From NCBI RefSeq assembly GCF_015674855.1, contig NZ_JADMLG010000012.1, positions 124,001 through 188,000 on the forward strand: a DNA stretch of 64,000 nt. The letters run 5' to 3'. Both the position numbers and the translations under genes were made by a program. Below are positions 51,331 through 59,471 of this stretch, in pieces (position 1 is the stretch's first letter; the number at the start of each line of letters is the position of its first letter). This DNA is from Nocardia bovistercoris. GTDB taxonomy: Bacteria > Actinomycetota > Actinomycetes > Mycobacteriales > Mycobacteriaceae. A model generated the notes under the pieces. That model saw only the letters and a program-made list of their open reading frames with translations. It was not told the DNA's origin and made no database searches.

Positions 51331-51768
51331 CTACCGCGCTATGAAGTCCACGAAAGTCTCGACATTGCCAGGCTGCATTCCGGTATCGGTCAAGACCTTG
51401 AAATCGCACCGGCTCCGTAGGCCGTACCAGCGTCCTCTGTCGATCCGAACGCTCGAGTGGAGCAGATAGTCACGCGGAATGTCGAGATGACTGTCCGAGT
51501 ATCCCGAGATGCCGTTTATTGTCGTGCGGCAGCTCATCGACCCGTAGGCAACATTCTGCGTCGAGGGCGTGAGCTTCAGAGACCAGGCGAGAGTGTCTGT
51601 ACTATAGTCCATCTGGCCTGTGAACCGAGCGACGTTGTTCTGATACTCTTTGTACGGCTTGCTCCGTGTGAACTCGAGGTTCGCAGGATTAGGTTCCACG
51701 GTCGCTGGCGCGGCAATAATCGATAGTGCGGTTGTCGCTGACAATCAACGCCAAAGAAGCTTATTCAC
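51331..51768 (-). pseudogene. Small secreted protein gene interrupted by a stop codon in the signal peptide
   Basis: The natural start is the GTG at 51768, 5 bp after GGGGG; it reads MNKLLWR, a TGA, then LSATTALSIIAAPATVEP. Replacing the TGA with a sense codon (CGA is one base away) would give a textbook signal peptide with a cleavage site near APA. The remaining 137 codons are open and read as a mature exported domain (SCRTTINGISGYSDSHLDIP; RWYGLRSRCDFKVLTDTGMQ) with two cysteines that could form a disulphide. A TTG directly after the TGA could allow restart without the positively charged n-region. No family is recognised. GC content is well below the neighbours, suggesting transfer. Confidence 0.55.
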
Positions 51769-51791
51769 TTGTTCCCCCGTGTGTATTCTGT

Positions 51792-52028
51792 TTAAGATTC
51801 GACCCAGGTTATCAGCACCGCACGTCGATCGTGCGAGTCTTGCTGGGCGAATTCGTACTCGACGTCCACAACATCCCCTAGATTGATGTCGTCGAGTTTT
51901 CTCCCGCGCAGGGAATCCAGGCCGAACCAGATTTGATAGCCGGTCGTGGATTCTACGATCCCGGTGGCGCGCTTCCTATTCCAGCGCCAAATCTTGCCGC
52001 GCGCAGTGTGAACCCCCTCAGTCTGCAT
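51792..52028 (-). CDS. Cold-shock-domain-like small protein
   Basis: A 78-residue protein with the layout of a cold-shock OB fold: GKIWRWNRKRATGIVES, GYQIWFGLDSLRG, LDDINLGDVVDVEYEF and RRAVLITWV line up with the canonical GxVKWFNxxKGFGFI, VFVHxSxL, LxEGQxVxFE and AxNV elements. The RNP1 aromatic residues are changed (ATGIVES in place of GFGFI), so nucleic-acid binding may be altered. The ATG at 52028 has only a weak ribosome site and lies in the loop of an 11-bp perfect hairpin. Lower GC than its surroundings. It is followed by the broken secreted-protein gene on the same strand. Confidence 0.6.
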   Translation of the reverse strand: MQTEGVHTARGKIWRWNRKRATGIVESTTGYQIWFGLDSLRGRKLDDINLGDVVDVEYEFAQQDSHDRRAVLITWVES

Positions 52029-52053
52029 ACGACGGAGGCTACGGGGTTCACAC
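52006..52053 (-). promoter_or_regulatory. Hairpin enclosing the start codon of the cold-shock-like gene
   Basis: Perfect 11-bp arms GTGTGAACCCC and GGGGTTCACAC with a 26-base loop. In the mRNA the loop contains the ATG and the bases where a ribosome site would be, so the structure could control initiation, for instance with temperature. It could also be a DNA-level operator. Confidence 0.55.
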
Positions 52054-52186
52054 CTCCGCTGCAATCCGCCCCGAATCCGGCACCAACACTTCTCGTGGTG
52101 ACGCCGAAAAGTTCCGGCGCGTAGGTGATCACGCACCCTTGACCTCAACTATCGTCGAGATCCCATGGTGGCGCGGAACGGCTCGG

Positions 52187-52323
52187 TCACCGCCGCCATG
52201 TCTGCGGGCGTCTGGATCAGCGCGGGCTTCAGCGCCGCCGCCCTGCTCGGTCTCGCGCTCCTGCGCACCCGTCCACCCACACCCGTCCCCGTCGATGCGG
52301 ACGTCGAGATCGAGGCAGTTTGA
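52187..52323 (+). pseudogene. Duplicated 3' end of the DHA2 exporter gene
   Basis: Encodes TAAMSAGVWISAGFSAAALLG then LALLRTRPPTPVPVDADVEI and EAV-stop, almost the same as the end of the exporter at 51052-51191 (140 bp; the copy is 137 bp with one codon missing and scattered substitutions). No functional 5' part. Together with the real gene it brackets the lower-GC segment 51192-52186, as expected from an insertion into a tandem duplicate or from unequal recombination. Confidence 0.85.
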
Positions 52324-52503
52324 ACGAAGCGCCTTCGGGACGCCGGTGTGTGGCGATCAATTGGGCTGTCGGTCAGCGAATCCGGCGACCTTCTTGTCGC
52401 AGGTTTTCGATCCACACCTGCTGTACGGTGTTCTGTGAAGCCCGGCACGGGGGACAGGATCGCGGATCCTGCGAAAGCCAGCGTCTAGGAGATCGCAAGC
52501 GGT

Positions 52504-52824
52504 ATGAATAGTAACCAACCGTTCATCTTGGAAATGGCTGTGCATATCGTTCTCGCGGAACGGGCCGACGATTTCGGACGTATTCGTTGGTTACGTTCTC
52601 AGCGTCAAGTTCAAACCATTGACCCCAACCACCTCGACCGTGCGATCGAGTTTGTGAAGAGGTTGCCGGACCAGTCGCGAGACGACTTGGAAAATTGGTT
52701 GTTCGAATACTACTCGATCGACGGATTCGTGAAAGGATACGCAGTGGATATTCCGGTCGCGGAAACCGTTTCTTCGCTATCGCAAAAGGCGCATACCTAC
52801 TACCGTGATCTGCGGCGGGGATAG
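52504..52824 (+). CDS. Orphan protein of unknown function
   Basis: A 106-residue acidic helical protein (AVHIVLAERADDFGRIRWLR; LDRAIEFVKRLPDQSRDDLE; YYSIDGFVKGYAVDI). No signal peptide, membrane segment or known motif. Codon use is less GC-rich than in the surrounding genes, and it lies beside the duplicated MFS tail, so it belongs to the acquired island. AGGAG lies 12 bp before the ATG, a bit far. Its size and charge are in the range of immunity proteins or antitoxins, but nothing supports that directly. Confidence 0.55.
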   Translation: MNSNQPFILEMAVHIVLAERADDFGRIRWLRSQRQVQTIDPNHLDRAIEFVKRLPDQSRDDLENWLFEYYSIDGFVKGYAVDIPVAETVSSLSQKAHTYYRDLRRG

Positions 52825-52987
52825 CGTCGCTCGGCGGCGTCATGGTCAGCGGCGGGTCCGGTTCGATCAGTTCCCGAACAATGCGGACAGGATCTGTCCT
52901 GTAAGTCGGGCAGACTGACGACATGCGGAACGATCTCATGGCGCAGACACTGCCCGGCACTTCGCCACTCGCCTCGAGGAGGGGCGC

Positions 52988-53608
52988 GTGACCTCGTCGG
53001 AATCGCCGCGGTCGGCGTCCGCGCACGTCTCGACCTGGAAGTTCGACTACCCGATCTTCCACGCCGAGACCCGGGCGCAGTGGCGGACCTGGCTCGAGCA
53101 CAACCACGCGTCCGTTCGCGGTGTGTGGTTGTGCTCGTGGCGTACCGGTGTCGAACGCCCACGCTGCCCGTACCCCGAGGCGGTCGAAGAGGCCATCTGC
53201 TTCGGATGGATCGACTCCACCACCACCGTGTTCGACGACGAGCGCGGCTTGCAATTGTTCACACCACGTCGCGCCAAGAGCGCGTGGACCCGGCTCAACC
53301 GCAGCCGCGCGGCGGATATGGAGAGCCGTGGCCTCATGACCGACGCGGGCCGCCGCGCCATAGCGGCGGCGCAGGCCAACGGTTGGTGGACCATCTCCGA
53401 CCAGGTCGAAGACCTGCGGGAGCCGCCCGAACTCGCGGCGGCACTGGACCTGGACCCGCCTGCTCGCGCCACCTGGGACCGATTCCCGCCCAGCGCGCGC
53501 AAGATGATGCTGTGGTGGATCGTCAGCGCCGCCCGAGAAGCAACACGCGCGGATCGGATCGCGCAGGTCGTCGCCGAGGCTCGGGACGGTCGACGCGCCC
53601 GCGGGTGA
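52988..53608 (+). CDS. YdeI/OmpD-associated family protein
   Basis: A 206-residue protein. It has the family blocks FHAETRAQWRTWLEHNHASV, then YPEAVEEAICFGWIDSTTTV, FTPRRAKSAWTRLNRSRAAD and LMTDAGRRAIAAAQANGWW, and ends with the substrate-like region FPPSARKMMLWWIVSAAREA. Family members are small cytoplasmic proteins linked to stress and antimicrobial tolerance without a firm activity. The GTG start is preceded by GAGGAGGGGCGC. It stands alone. Confidence 0.88.
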   Translation: MTSSESPRSASAHVSTWKFDYPIFHAETRAQWRTWLEHNHASVRGVWLCSWRTGVERPRCPYPEAVEEAICFGWIDSTTTVFDDERGLQLFTPRRAKSAWTRLNRSRAADMESRGLMTDAGRRAIAAAQANGWWTISDQVEDLREPPELAAALDLDPPARATWDRFPPSARKMMLWWIVSAAREATRADRIAQVVAEARDGRRARG

Positions 53609-53729
53609 CCATTGCAGATGGTGTAGGTGTCATCGCCCGGCGCGGTCACCATAGCTCCAGGCGTGGCTCCACAACCGCGGCTGTCGCAGTTCGTCCCGTG
53701 CGCCTCCGGATGGGGCGTCGGTGACGATT

Positions 53730-55283
53730 TCATGCGCCCGGATCTCGAAGCTGGTTCTTCATGATCTTGCCGGTGGCGTTGCGGGGGAGGTCGTCGCGGA
53801 AGTGGATGTGGGCGGGAATCTTGAAGGCGGCGAGTCGTTCTCGGCACCAGGTGCGGATCCGTTCGCCGGTGAGCGTGCTGTCGGTGGTGCGGACAATGTA
53901 GGCGGCGCCGACCTCGCCCCAGTGTGGGTGCGGTGTTCCGATGACCGCGGCGAGGACGATCTCGGGGTGTCGGTAGAGGACGTTCTCCACCTCGGCCGGG
54001 TAGACGTTCTCGCCGCCGGAGATGTACATGTCCTTCCAGCGGTCCACGATGTGGAAGATCCCGTTCGCGTCGACCAGGGCGGCGTCGCCGGTGCGCAGCC
54101 AGCCGTCGAGGGTGAGGGCGGCCGCGGTCTGTTTCGGCTTGTCCCAGTAGCGGGCCATCGTCATGGGGCCGCGGATCCACAGTTCTCCGGTGGTTCCGGC
54201 GGTGACCTCGTTGCCGTCGGCGTCGCGGATGCTCGCGCGCGCGTGTAGTACCGGCACACCGACACCCGCGCCGGGGTTCGCGCGCGGCGGCATGAACAGC
54301 AGCGTGGAACCGGCCTCGGTGGCGCCGTAGACGGGCATCATGGCGATGCCGCGGCCGCGCCAGGTGGTAATCATGGCGGGCGGGACGGGCGAGCCGCCCA
54401 CCGCCACGTGGACCGGCCGCAGGTCGACATCGGCGAACTCGGGTAGAGCGGACATGAATTGGAACATCGTGGGCACGCCGCAGAAGTGCGTGACGCCGAG
54501 GCGGTGGTCGGTGAACAGTCGCAGGGTTTCGGCTGCGTCGAAGGTTTTCATGAGCAGGACCGTTCCCCCGTGGGTGAGGGCGGGGGTCGCGTAGAGGTGC
54601 AGTCCGGCGACATGGAAAGTGGGTAGGACCGTGAGGACGACCGAGTCGGGGCCGATCGCGGCGGTGAGCGCGGAGTTGTCGATATTGGCGAGGGTGGAGC
54701 GGAAGGTGTGCACCGCTCCCTTCGGCCTGCCGGTGGTGCCGGAGGTGTAGATGATGATCCAGGGCGTGTCGTCGTCGAAGTCCTCGCGCGGCGCGCCGGG
54801 CGTCGAGTCGCGGATCGCCACCTCGTAGGTGTCGGGGTCGCAGCCCCAGTGCAGTGTCGCCATGGGGCGGTCGGTGAGCAGGGCGCGGGCGGTGGCGGCG
54901 TTGTCGGCGTCGTGGCAGAGCAGGACCGGGGTGCAGTCGGCGATGATCGCCGCGAGTTCGTGCGGTGTCAGTCGCCAGTTGAGGGGGACCATGATCGCGC
55001 CCGCGGCGGCGCAGGCGTAGAGGATCTCGAAATTGTCGGCGCTGTTGTGGGCGAGTACGGCCACTCGGTCGCCGCGGCGGATGCCATGGTCGAGCAGCCA
55101 GGTGGTGAGACGCGCTATGCGGTCGTAGAACTCGGCGTAGGAGCGTCGTATGCCCGTGGCGAGTTCCTCGAGGGCGATCTTTCCGGGCGTTCGTCGCGCC
55201 TGGTACTCGATCCAGGTCGCCGGATGGGAGGACCGATATTTCCGGAGTTCGGGAAAATCAGCGCCGTTCGAAGATGTGTCCAT
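53730..55283 (-). CDS. Acyl-CoA/aryl-CoA ligase (AMP-binding)
   Basis: A 517-residue ANL ligase. P-loop IIYTSGTTGRPKGAVH, A5 region VYGATEAGS, A7 LRTGDAALVDANGIFHIVDR, A8 YISGGENVYPAEVENVLYRH, and C-terminal Lys in LPRNATGKIMKNQL. The sequence resembles fatty-acyl and aryl-acid ligases of aromatic catabolism; it could activate phenylpropanoid acids for side-chain shortening before ring cleavage. GAGGACAGTCG precedes the ATG at 55283; the frame is open to 55445 without a ribosome site. It is divergent from the hydrolase gene. Confidence 0.92.
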   Translation of the reverse strand: MDTSSNGADFPELRKYRSSHPATWIEYQARRTPGKIALEELATGIRRSYAEFYDRIARLTTWLLDHGIRRGDRVAVLAHNSADNFEILYACAAAGAIMVPLNWRLTPHELAAIIADCTPVLLCHDADNAATARALLTDRPMATLHWGCDPDTYEVAIRDSTPGAPREDFDDDTPWIIIYTSGTTGRPKGAVHTFRSTLANIDNSALTAAIGPDSVVLTVLPTFHVAGLHLYATPALTHGGTVLLMKTFDAAETLRLFTDHRLGVTHFCGVPTMFQFMSALPEFADVDLRPVHVAVGGSPVPPAMITTWRGRGIAMMPVYGATEAGSTLLFMPPRANPGAGVGVPVLHARASIRDADGNEVTAGTTGELWIRGPMTMARYWDKPKQTAAALTLDGWLRTGDAALVDANGIFHIVDRWKDMYISGGENVYPAEVENVLYRHPEIVLAAVIGTPHPHWGEVGAAYIVRTTDSTLTGERIRTWCRERLAAFKIPAHIHFRDDLPRNATGKIMKNQLRDPGA

Positions 55284-55576
55284 CGACTGTCCTCGTGTGT
55301 CTGCCGTTCGAAGTAGGTGAGAAGTGCTCCGATGCGGGCGCACCACCCGTGTGGGCGGCCGCCCTGAGATATCCCGACCGGTCGAGCCGGACGCCGCGAC
55401 GGTGCCTACCACCGCGAATGTCGGGCACGGACGGCGGCGGAGCAAGGTCGCGTTCCATCGAGCGGAACGCCGGAAAACGGCGGGCGCAGGCCGCGATCCT
55501 CGCTCTGGTGTCGGACGTTCCGCTGGGCGGAACGGCTCGGTGCGACGTGCCGGTACACCGCCGATGATGGCGCGAC
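55284..55576. other. Divergent gap between ligase and hydrolase genes
   Basis: About 290 bp with no gene. It must hold the promoters of both genes. No clear palindrome was found by eye. Confidence 0.4.
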
Positions 55577-56446
55577 ATGGATCTGTTCGAAGGTTTCGAT
55601 CAGCGGCGGGTGCCGACCGGCGACGGCGTCGAGATCAATGTGCGCACCGCCGGTGGCGGCCCGCCCCTGCTCCTGTTGCACGGCTATCCGCAGACGCATG
55701 TCGCGTGGCACAAGGTCGCGCCCGCCTTGGCTCGTTCCTTCACCGTGGTGATTCCCGATCTGCGCGGGTACGGCGACAGCGGCAAGCCGGACGACGATTC
55801 GACCGCTTCGGCGTATTCGAAGCGGGCGATGGCTCTCGACCAGGTCGAAGTGATGCGGGCGCTGGGGTTTTCGCGTTTCGCCGTCGCCGGACACGATCGT
55901 GGCGGCAGGGTGGTGCACCGGCTGTGCCTGGACCATCCCGAGGCGGTGTCGGCCGCCGCCGTCCTCGATATCGTGCCGACACGCCACGCCTACGCGACGG
56001 TGGGACGGGAGATGGCTTCGTCGTATTTCCACTGGTTCTTCCTGGCGCAGCCCGGTGGTCTGGCCGAGCGGCTGATCGGCGCCGAGCCGGATCTGTGGTT
56101 GGAGCGCATGCTCGGTGTCCAGCAGGGATACTTCGATCCCGCCGCGCTCGCGGAGTACCGGCGGTGTTTCCGTGATCGGGACACCATTCGCGCGTCCTGT
56201 GCGGATTACCGCGCGGCGGCCGGTATCGATCTCGAACACGACGCCGCCGATGCCGAGCGCAAGCTCTCGTGTCCGCTCTTGGTTCTCTGGGGCGCTTCAG
56301 GTTTCGTCGGGAACTACTACGACCCGCTCGCCGCGTGGCGCGTGGTCGCGGATCGGGTCGAAGGGGCCGCGCTGCCCTCGGGGCATTTCCCGTGTGAACA
56401 GGCTCCGCGAGAGACCTCGGCCGCGCTCATCGATTTCTTCTCCTGA
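55577..56446 (+). CDS. Alpha/beta hydrolase, haloacetate (fluoroacetate) dehalogenase-like
   Basis: A 289-residue alpha/beta hydrolase. The nucleophile is Asp 107 in AGHDRGGRVVHR, as in epoxide hydrolases and haloacetate dehalogenases and unlike the Ser of esterases or C-C hydrolases. RGYGDSGKP follows the oxyanion HG (LLLLHGYPQT). The pair His 152-Trp 153 (SSYFHWFFLAQP), Arg 108/Arg 111 and Asp 131 match the halide- and carboxylate-binding residues known from fluoroacetate dehalogenase; the catalytic His is in LPSGHFPCEQ. So haloacid dehalogenase is the best guess, with epoxide hydrolase as the alternative. The start ATG has only a weak ribosome site. Confidence 0.8.
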   Translation: MDLFEGFDQRRVPTGDGVEINVRTAGGGPPLLLLHGYPQTHVAWHKVAPALARSFTVVIPDLRGYGDSGKPDDDSTASAYSKRAMALDQVEVMRALGFSRFAVAGHDRGGRVVHRLCLDHPEAVSAAAVLDIVPTRHAYATVGREMASSYFHWFFLAQPGGLAERLIGAEPDLWLERMLGVQQGYFDPAALAEYRRCFRDRDTIRASCADYRAAAGIDLEHDAADAERKLSCPLLVLWGASGFVGNYYDPLAAWRVVADRVEGAALPSGHFPCEQAPRETSAALIDFFS

Positions 56447-56511
56447 CGCGCGGAGCCCCGTTCTGATCGACTCGTGGGTGGCGCGCTCGACGGCGCACCA
56501 CCCGCGAAAGT

Positions 56512-56706
56512 TCAGTCGACGGGAACGTCGACCAGCTGTGACGAGGGTCGGTGCGCGGTGGTTCTTTCCTTCGACAGGTACACCGCGAGCGCGGAGACGA
56601 GGGTCAGGGCGATGAAGTAGCACGCGATATTGGTAGTGCCGGTCTCGTCCGCGAGGAAGAGCCAGTTGGCGATCAACGGCGCCGTGTCCGCGCCGAGTAC
56701 CGAGCG
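56512..56706 (-). pseudogene. C-terminal remnant of a metabolite:H+ symporter (MFS, MHS type)
   Basis: The frame ending at the TGA at 56512-56514 reads LGADTAPLIANWLFLADETG, then TTNIACYFIALTLVSALAVY and LSKERTT, like the last two membrane segments of MHS-family transporters (APLIAxxL..TGT..I..Y.IAL..IS). No start or upstream part is present; the next 50 bp lead into the regulator gene. The family imports aromatic or organic acids, so this may be a lost uptake gene of the aromatic cluster next to it. Confidence 0.65.
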
Positions 56707-56762
56707 GAGGTGGTGATTCGGACCCGGCGCCGAGGCGGAGAAGCTATGGCCTGCGGGAGGTT

Positions 56763-57446
56763 TCAGATATTCGGCGCGGGAGGCGGTTGCGGCGATCCCG
56801 GGACGACCTCGACCACGGTGGAACCGAACTGGCGGACCTGGGGGATGGTGGTGACCATATGGGCCACAACGCGTTCGGTCAGGCAGATGTGGCGGTGGGC
56901 GACGTCGCCGGGGAAGCGGACGAAATCCCCGGCGGCGAGGTCGACGGCGTCATCGAGCGGGCCGGTCCGCAGTTTGCCGGTGATGACGTAGATGTGGTGC
57001 AGGGTGCCGGGCGGATGGGGCTCGATGATCGGGGGCTGCTCGGTGGTGCGCTCGATCCGCAGCACCAGTGTTCGGACGTGCCCCGAGCCGTAGGTGTCGT
57101 CGAGCATGCGTTCGGCGCGTCCGTCGATGTCGGTCCAGATGCTGTCGGCGCCGCGCTGGACGTAGACGGGGGTGCCCCATTCGGTGAGCAGCCGCCGGGT
57201 GGAGACGTCGAGCGCGGCGCCGAGTTGCGACAGGGTTTCCACGGTCGGGTTGCCGATGCCCTGTTCGATCTTGGACAGGGTCTGTTTGGACAGCCCGGAG
57301 CGGCGCGCCAGGTCCCCGAGGGACATGGCGCGCTCCATGCGGTAGCGGCGCACGTTGCGGGCGACGAGTTCGTTGTCGCTGGTCGGTCCGTCGCTTCCGG
57401 TACGCATGTCGTCATTATCGACGAACACCCGGTGCACGAGACTCAC
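56763..57446 (-). CDS. XRE-family regulator with cupin domain
   Basis: A 227-residue regulator: HTH_3 at about 27-82 (NVRRYRMERAMSLGDLARRS; GLSKQTLSKIEQGIGNPTVE) and a C-terminal cupin (ILRIERTTEQPPI-type strand, HHIYVITGKLRTGPLDDAVD, LAAGDFVRFPGDVAHRH). Such proteins sense a small carboxylate or aromatic through the cupin pocket and regulate adjacent catabolic or transport genes. It lies 16 bp after the aldolase gene and is probably co-transcribed with the meta-cleavage operon. The GTG at 57446 or the ATG at 57407 may be the start; neither has a good ribosome site. Confidence 0.88.
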   Translation of the reverse strand: MSLVHRVFVDNDDMRTGSDGPTSDNELVARNVRRYRMERAMSLGDLARRSGLSKQTLSKIEQGIGNPTVETLSQLGAALDVSTRRLLTEWGTPVYVQRGADSIWTDIDGRAERMLDDTYGSGHVRTLVLRIERTTEQPPIIEPHPPGTLHHIYVITGKLRTGPLDDAVDLAAGDFVRFPGDVAHRHICLTERVVAHMVTTIPQVRQFGSTVVEVVPGSPQPPPAPNI

Positions 57447-57462
57447 GGCGTTCCCGTCGTGC

Positions 57463-58509
57463 TCACGCGGGCCGCGTCGGGGCGCCGTCCGTCGGAGCCC
57501 GCTGTGCTCCGACGATGTCGAGGGCGATGTCGACGATCATGTCCTCCTGTCCGCCGACCAGACCGCGGCGTCCCACTTCGAGCAGCAGCGTGCGCGCGTC
57601 GACACCGTAGCGGGCGGCCGCGTTCTCGGCATGGCGCAGGAACGAGGAGTACACGCCCGCGTAGCCGAGGGTCAGGGTTTCGCGGTCGACCTGCACCGGG
57701 CGGTCGCGCAACGGCCGGACCAGGTCGTCGGCGGCGTCCTGGAGGGCGAAGACGTCGCAGTTGTGCTTCCAGCCGTTCAGGTCGGCCACCGCGATGAACG
57801 GCTCGATCGGGCAATTGCCCGCGCCCGCACCCTGACCCGCGAGGGAGGCGTCGACGCGGGTGACGCCCTCCTCGACGGCGACGACGCTGTTGGCCACCGA
57901 CAGCGACAGGTTCTCGTGGGCGTGGATGCCGATCGCGGTGTCGGCGTCGAGTACGTCGCGGTAGGCCCGAATCCGTTCGCGCACACCGTCCATCGTCAGG
58001 CGGCCACCGGAATCGGTGACGTAGACGCAGTGCGCCCCGTAGGACTCCATGAGCGCGGCCTGTTCGGCCAGCTTCGCCGGTTCGGCCATGTGGCTCATCA
58101 TCAGGAAGCCGGACACGTCCATGCCGAGTTCGTGCGCGGTGGCGATGTGCTGGGCGGAGATGTCGGCCTCGGTGCAGTGGGTCGCGATTCGCACCGAGCG
58201 CACGCCGAGGTCGAAGGCGCGGCGCAGGTCGGCGATGGTGCCGATGCCGGGTAGCAGCAGGGTGGTGAGCACGGCGTCGCCGATGGTCGCCGCGGCGGCC
58301 TCGAGCCATTCCCAGTCGCTGTGGCTGCCGGGACCGTAGTTGACCGAACCGCCCGCGAGTCCGTCGCCGTGGGCGACCTCGATGGCGTCGACACCCGCCG
58401 CGGCCAGCGCGGCGACGATGGCGCCGACGTCGGCGGGTTCGATGCGGTGCCGGATGGCGTGCATGCCGTCACGCAGCGTGACGTCCTGGATGTAGAGCTG
58501 CCGGTTCAT
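57463..58509 (-). CDS. mhpE: 4-hydroxy-2-oxovalerate aldolase
   Basis: A 348-residue DRE-TIM aldolase. The metal-site motif VTLRDGMHAIRH is at the N-terminus; HGDGLAGGSVNYG and GIHAHENLSLSVANS hold further metal/substrate residues. The C-terminal domain (DARTLLLEVGRRGLVGGQED) is the part that docks the acylating aldehyde dehydrogenase. It cleaves 4-hydroxy-2-oxovalerate to pyruvate and acetaldehyde, the last step of meta-cleavage, and channels acetaldehyde to the partner enzyme. Its ATG overlaps that partner's stop (ATGA). Confidence 0.95.
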   Translation of the reverse strand: MNRQLYIQDVTLRDGMHAIRHRIEPADVGAIVAALAAAGVDAIEVAHGDGLAGGSVNYGPGSHSDWEWLEAAAATIGDAVLTTLLLPGIGTIADLRRAFDLGVRSVRIATHCTEADISAQHIATAHELGMDVSGFLMMSHMAEPAKLAEQAALMESYGAHCVYVTDSGGRLTMDGVRERIRAYRDVLDADTAIGIHAHENLSLSVANSVVAVEEGVTRVDASLAGQGAGAGNCPIEPFIAVADLNGWKHNCDVFALQDAADDLVRPLRDRPVQVDRETLTLGYAGVYSSFLRHAENAAARYGVDARTLLLEVGRRGLVGGQEDMIVDIALDIVGAQRAPTDGAPTRPA

Positions 58510-59471
58510 GGCCGCACCTGCGCGATCTGTCGGGCGGCGGTGCGCGCGGCGACGGATTCGGCCACGCGCAGCGCCGCGGAGGTCATGATGTCGAGATTGC
58601 CCGCGTAGGAGGGCAGGTAGTGCGCGGCGCCCTCGACTTCGAGGAAGACCGAAACGCGGGTGGTCACCGGGCCGCCGTGCGCGCCGGTCAGGGTGTGCAC
58701 GGGTTCGTCGCTGCCGACCTCGGCGAACTGGACCTGCTGCTTGAGCCGGTAGCCGGGCACGTAGCGGGCCACGCGCTCGACCATCTCGGTGATCGAGGCG
58801 CGGATCGCGTCGTGGTCGGCGTCGCCGACGAGGCAGAACACGGTGTCGCGCATGATGAGCGCCGGTTCGGCCGGGTTGAGGATGATGATCGCCTTGCCGC
58901 GCGCCGCGCCGCCGACCGATTCGATGGCGTGCGAAGTGGTCTCGGTGAATTCATCGATGTTGGCGCGGGTGCCTGGGCCCGCCGACTTCGAGGCGATGGA
59001 GGCCACGATCTCGGCGTAGTGCACCGGGGTGACCGCGCTGACGGCGGCGACGATCGGGATGGTGGCCTGCCCGCCGCAGGTGACCATGTTGAGATTGTCG
59101 GCGCCGAGGTCGAGATGGTGGTCGAGGTTGACCGGCGGCACCACGAACGGGCCGATGGCGGCGGGGGTCAGGTCGATGAGCTTCTTGCCGTGCGGGCGCA
59201 GCTTCTCCGCGTTGACCAGGTGCGCCTTGGCGGAGGTCGCGTCGAACACGATGTCGATGGCATCGAAATTCGGCAGTGCGATCAGTCCGTCCACGCCATC
59301 GGAGGTGGTCGGGATGCCGAGGCGGCGGGCACGGGCCAGTCCGTCGGATTCGGGATCGATGCCCACCATCGCGCCCACTTCCAGGGTCTCGGACAGCCGC
59401 AGCACCTTGAACATGAGATCGGTGCCGATATTGCCGGTGCCGATGATGGCGACCGCGGTCTTGCCGGTCAT
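58506..59471 (-). CDS. mhpF: Acetaldehyde dehydrogenase (acylating)
   Basis: A 321-residue enzyme. NAD-binding start VAIIGTGNIGTDLMFKVLRL; catalytic Cys in LNMVTCGGQATIPIV; TARANID-like GTRANIDEFTETTSHAI and IILNPAEPALIMRDTVFC are family blocks. It converts acetaldehyde and CoA to acetyl-CoA with NAD, in complex with the aldolase. Start and stop overlap its neighbours by 4 bp on both sides, so hydratase, dehydrogenase and aldolase are translated as a unit. Confidence 0.95.
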   Translation of the reverse strand: MTGKTAVAIIGTGNIGTDLMFKVLRLSETLEVGAMVGIDPESDGLARARRLGIPTTSDGVDGLIALPNFDAIDIVFDATSAKAHLVNAEKLRPHGKKLIDLTPAAIGPFVVPPVNLDHHLDLGADNLNMVTCGGQATIPIVAAVSAVTPVHYAEIVASIASKSAGPGTRANIDEFTETTSHAIESVGGAARGKAIIILNPAEPALIMRDTVFCLVGDADHDAIRASITEMVERVARYVPGYRLKQQVQFAEVGSDEPVHTLTGAHGGPVTTRVSVFLEVEGAAHYLPSYAGNLDIMTSAALRVAESVAARTAARQIAQVRP

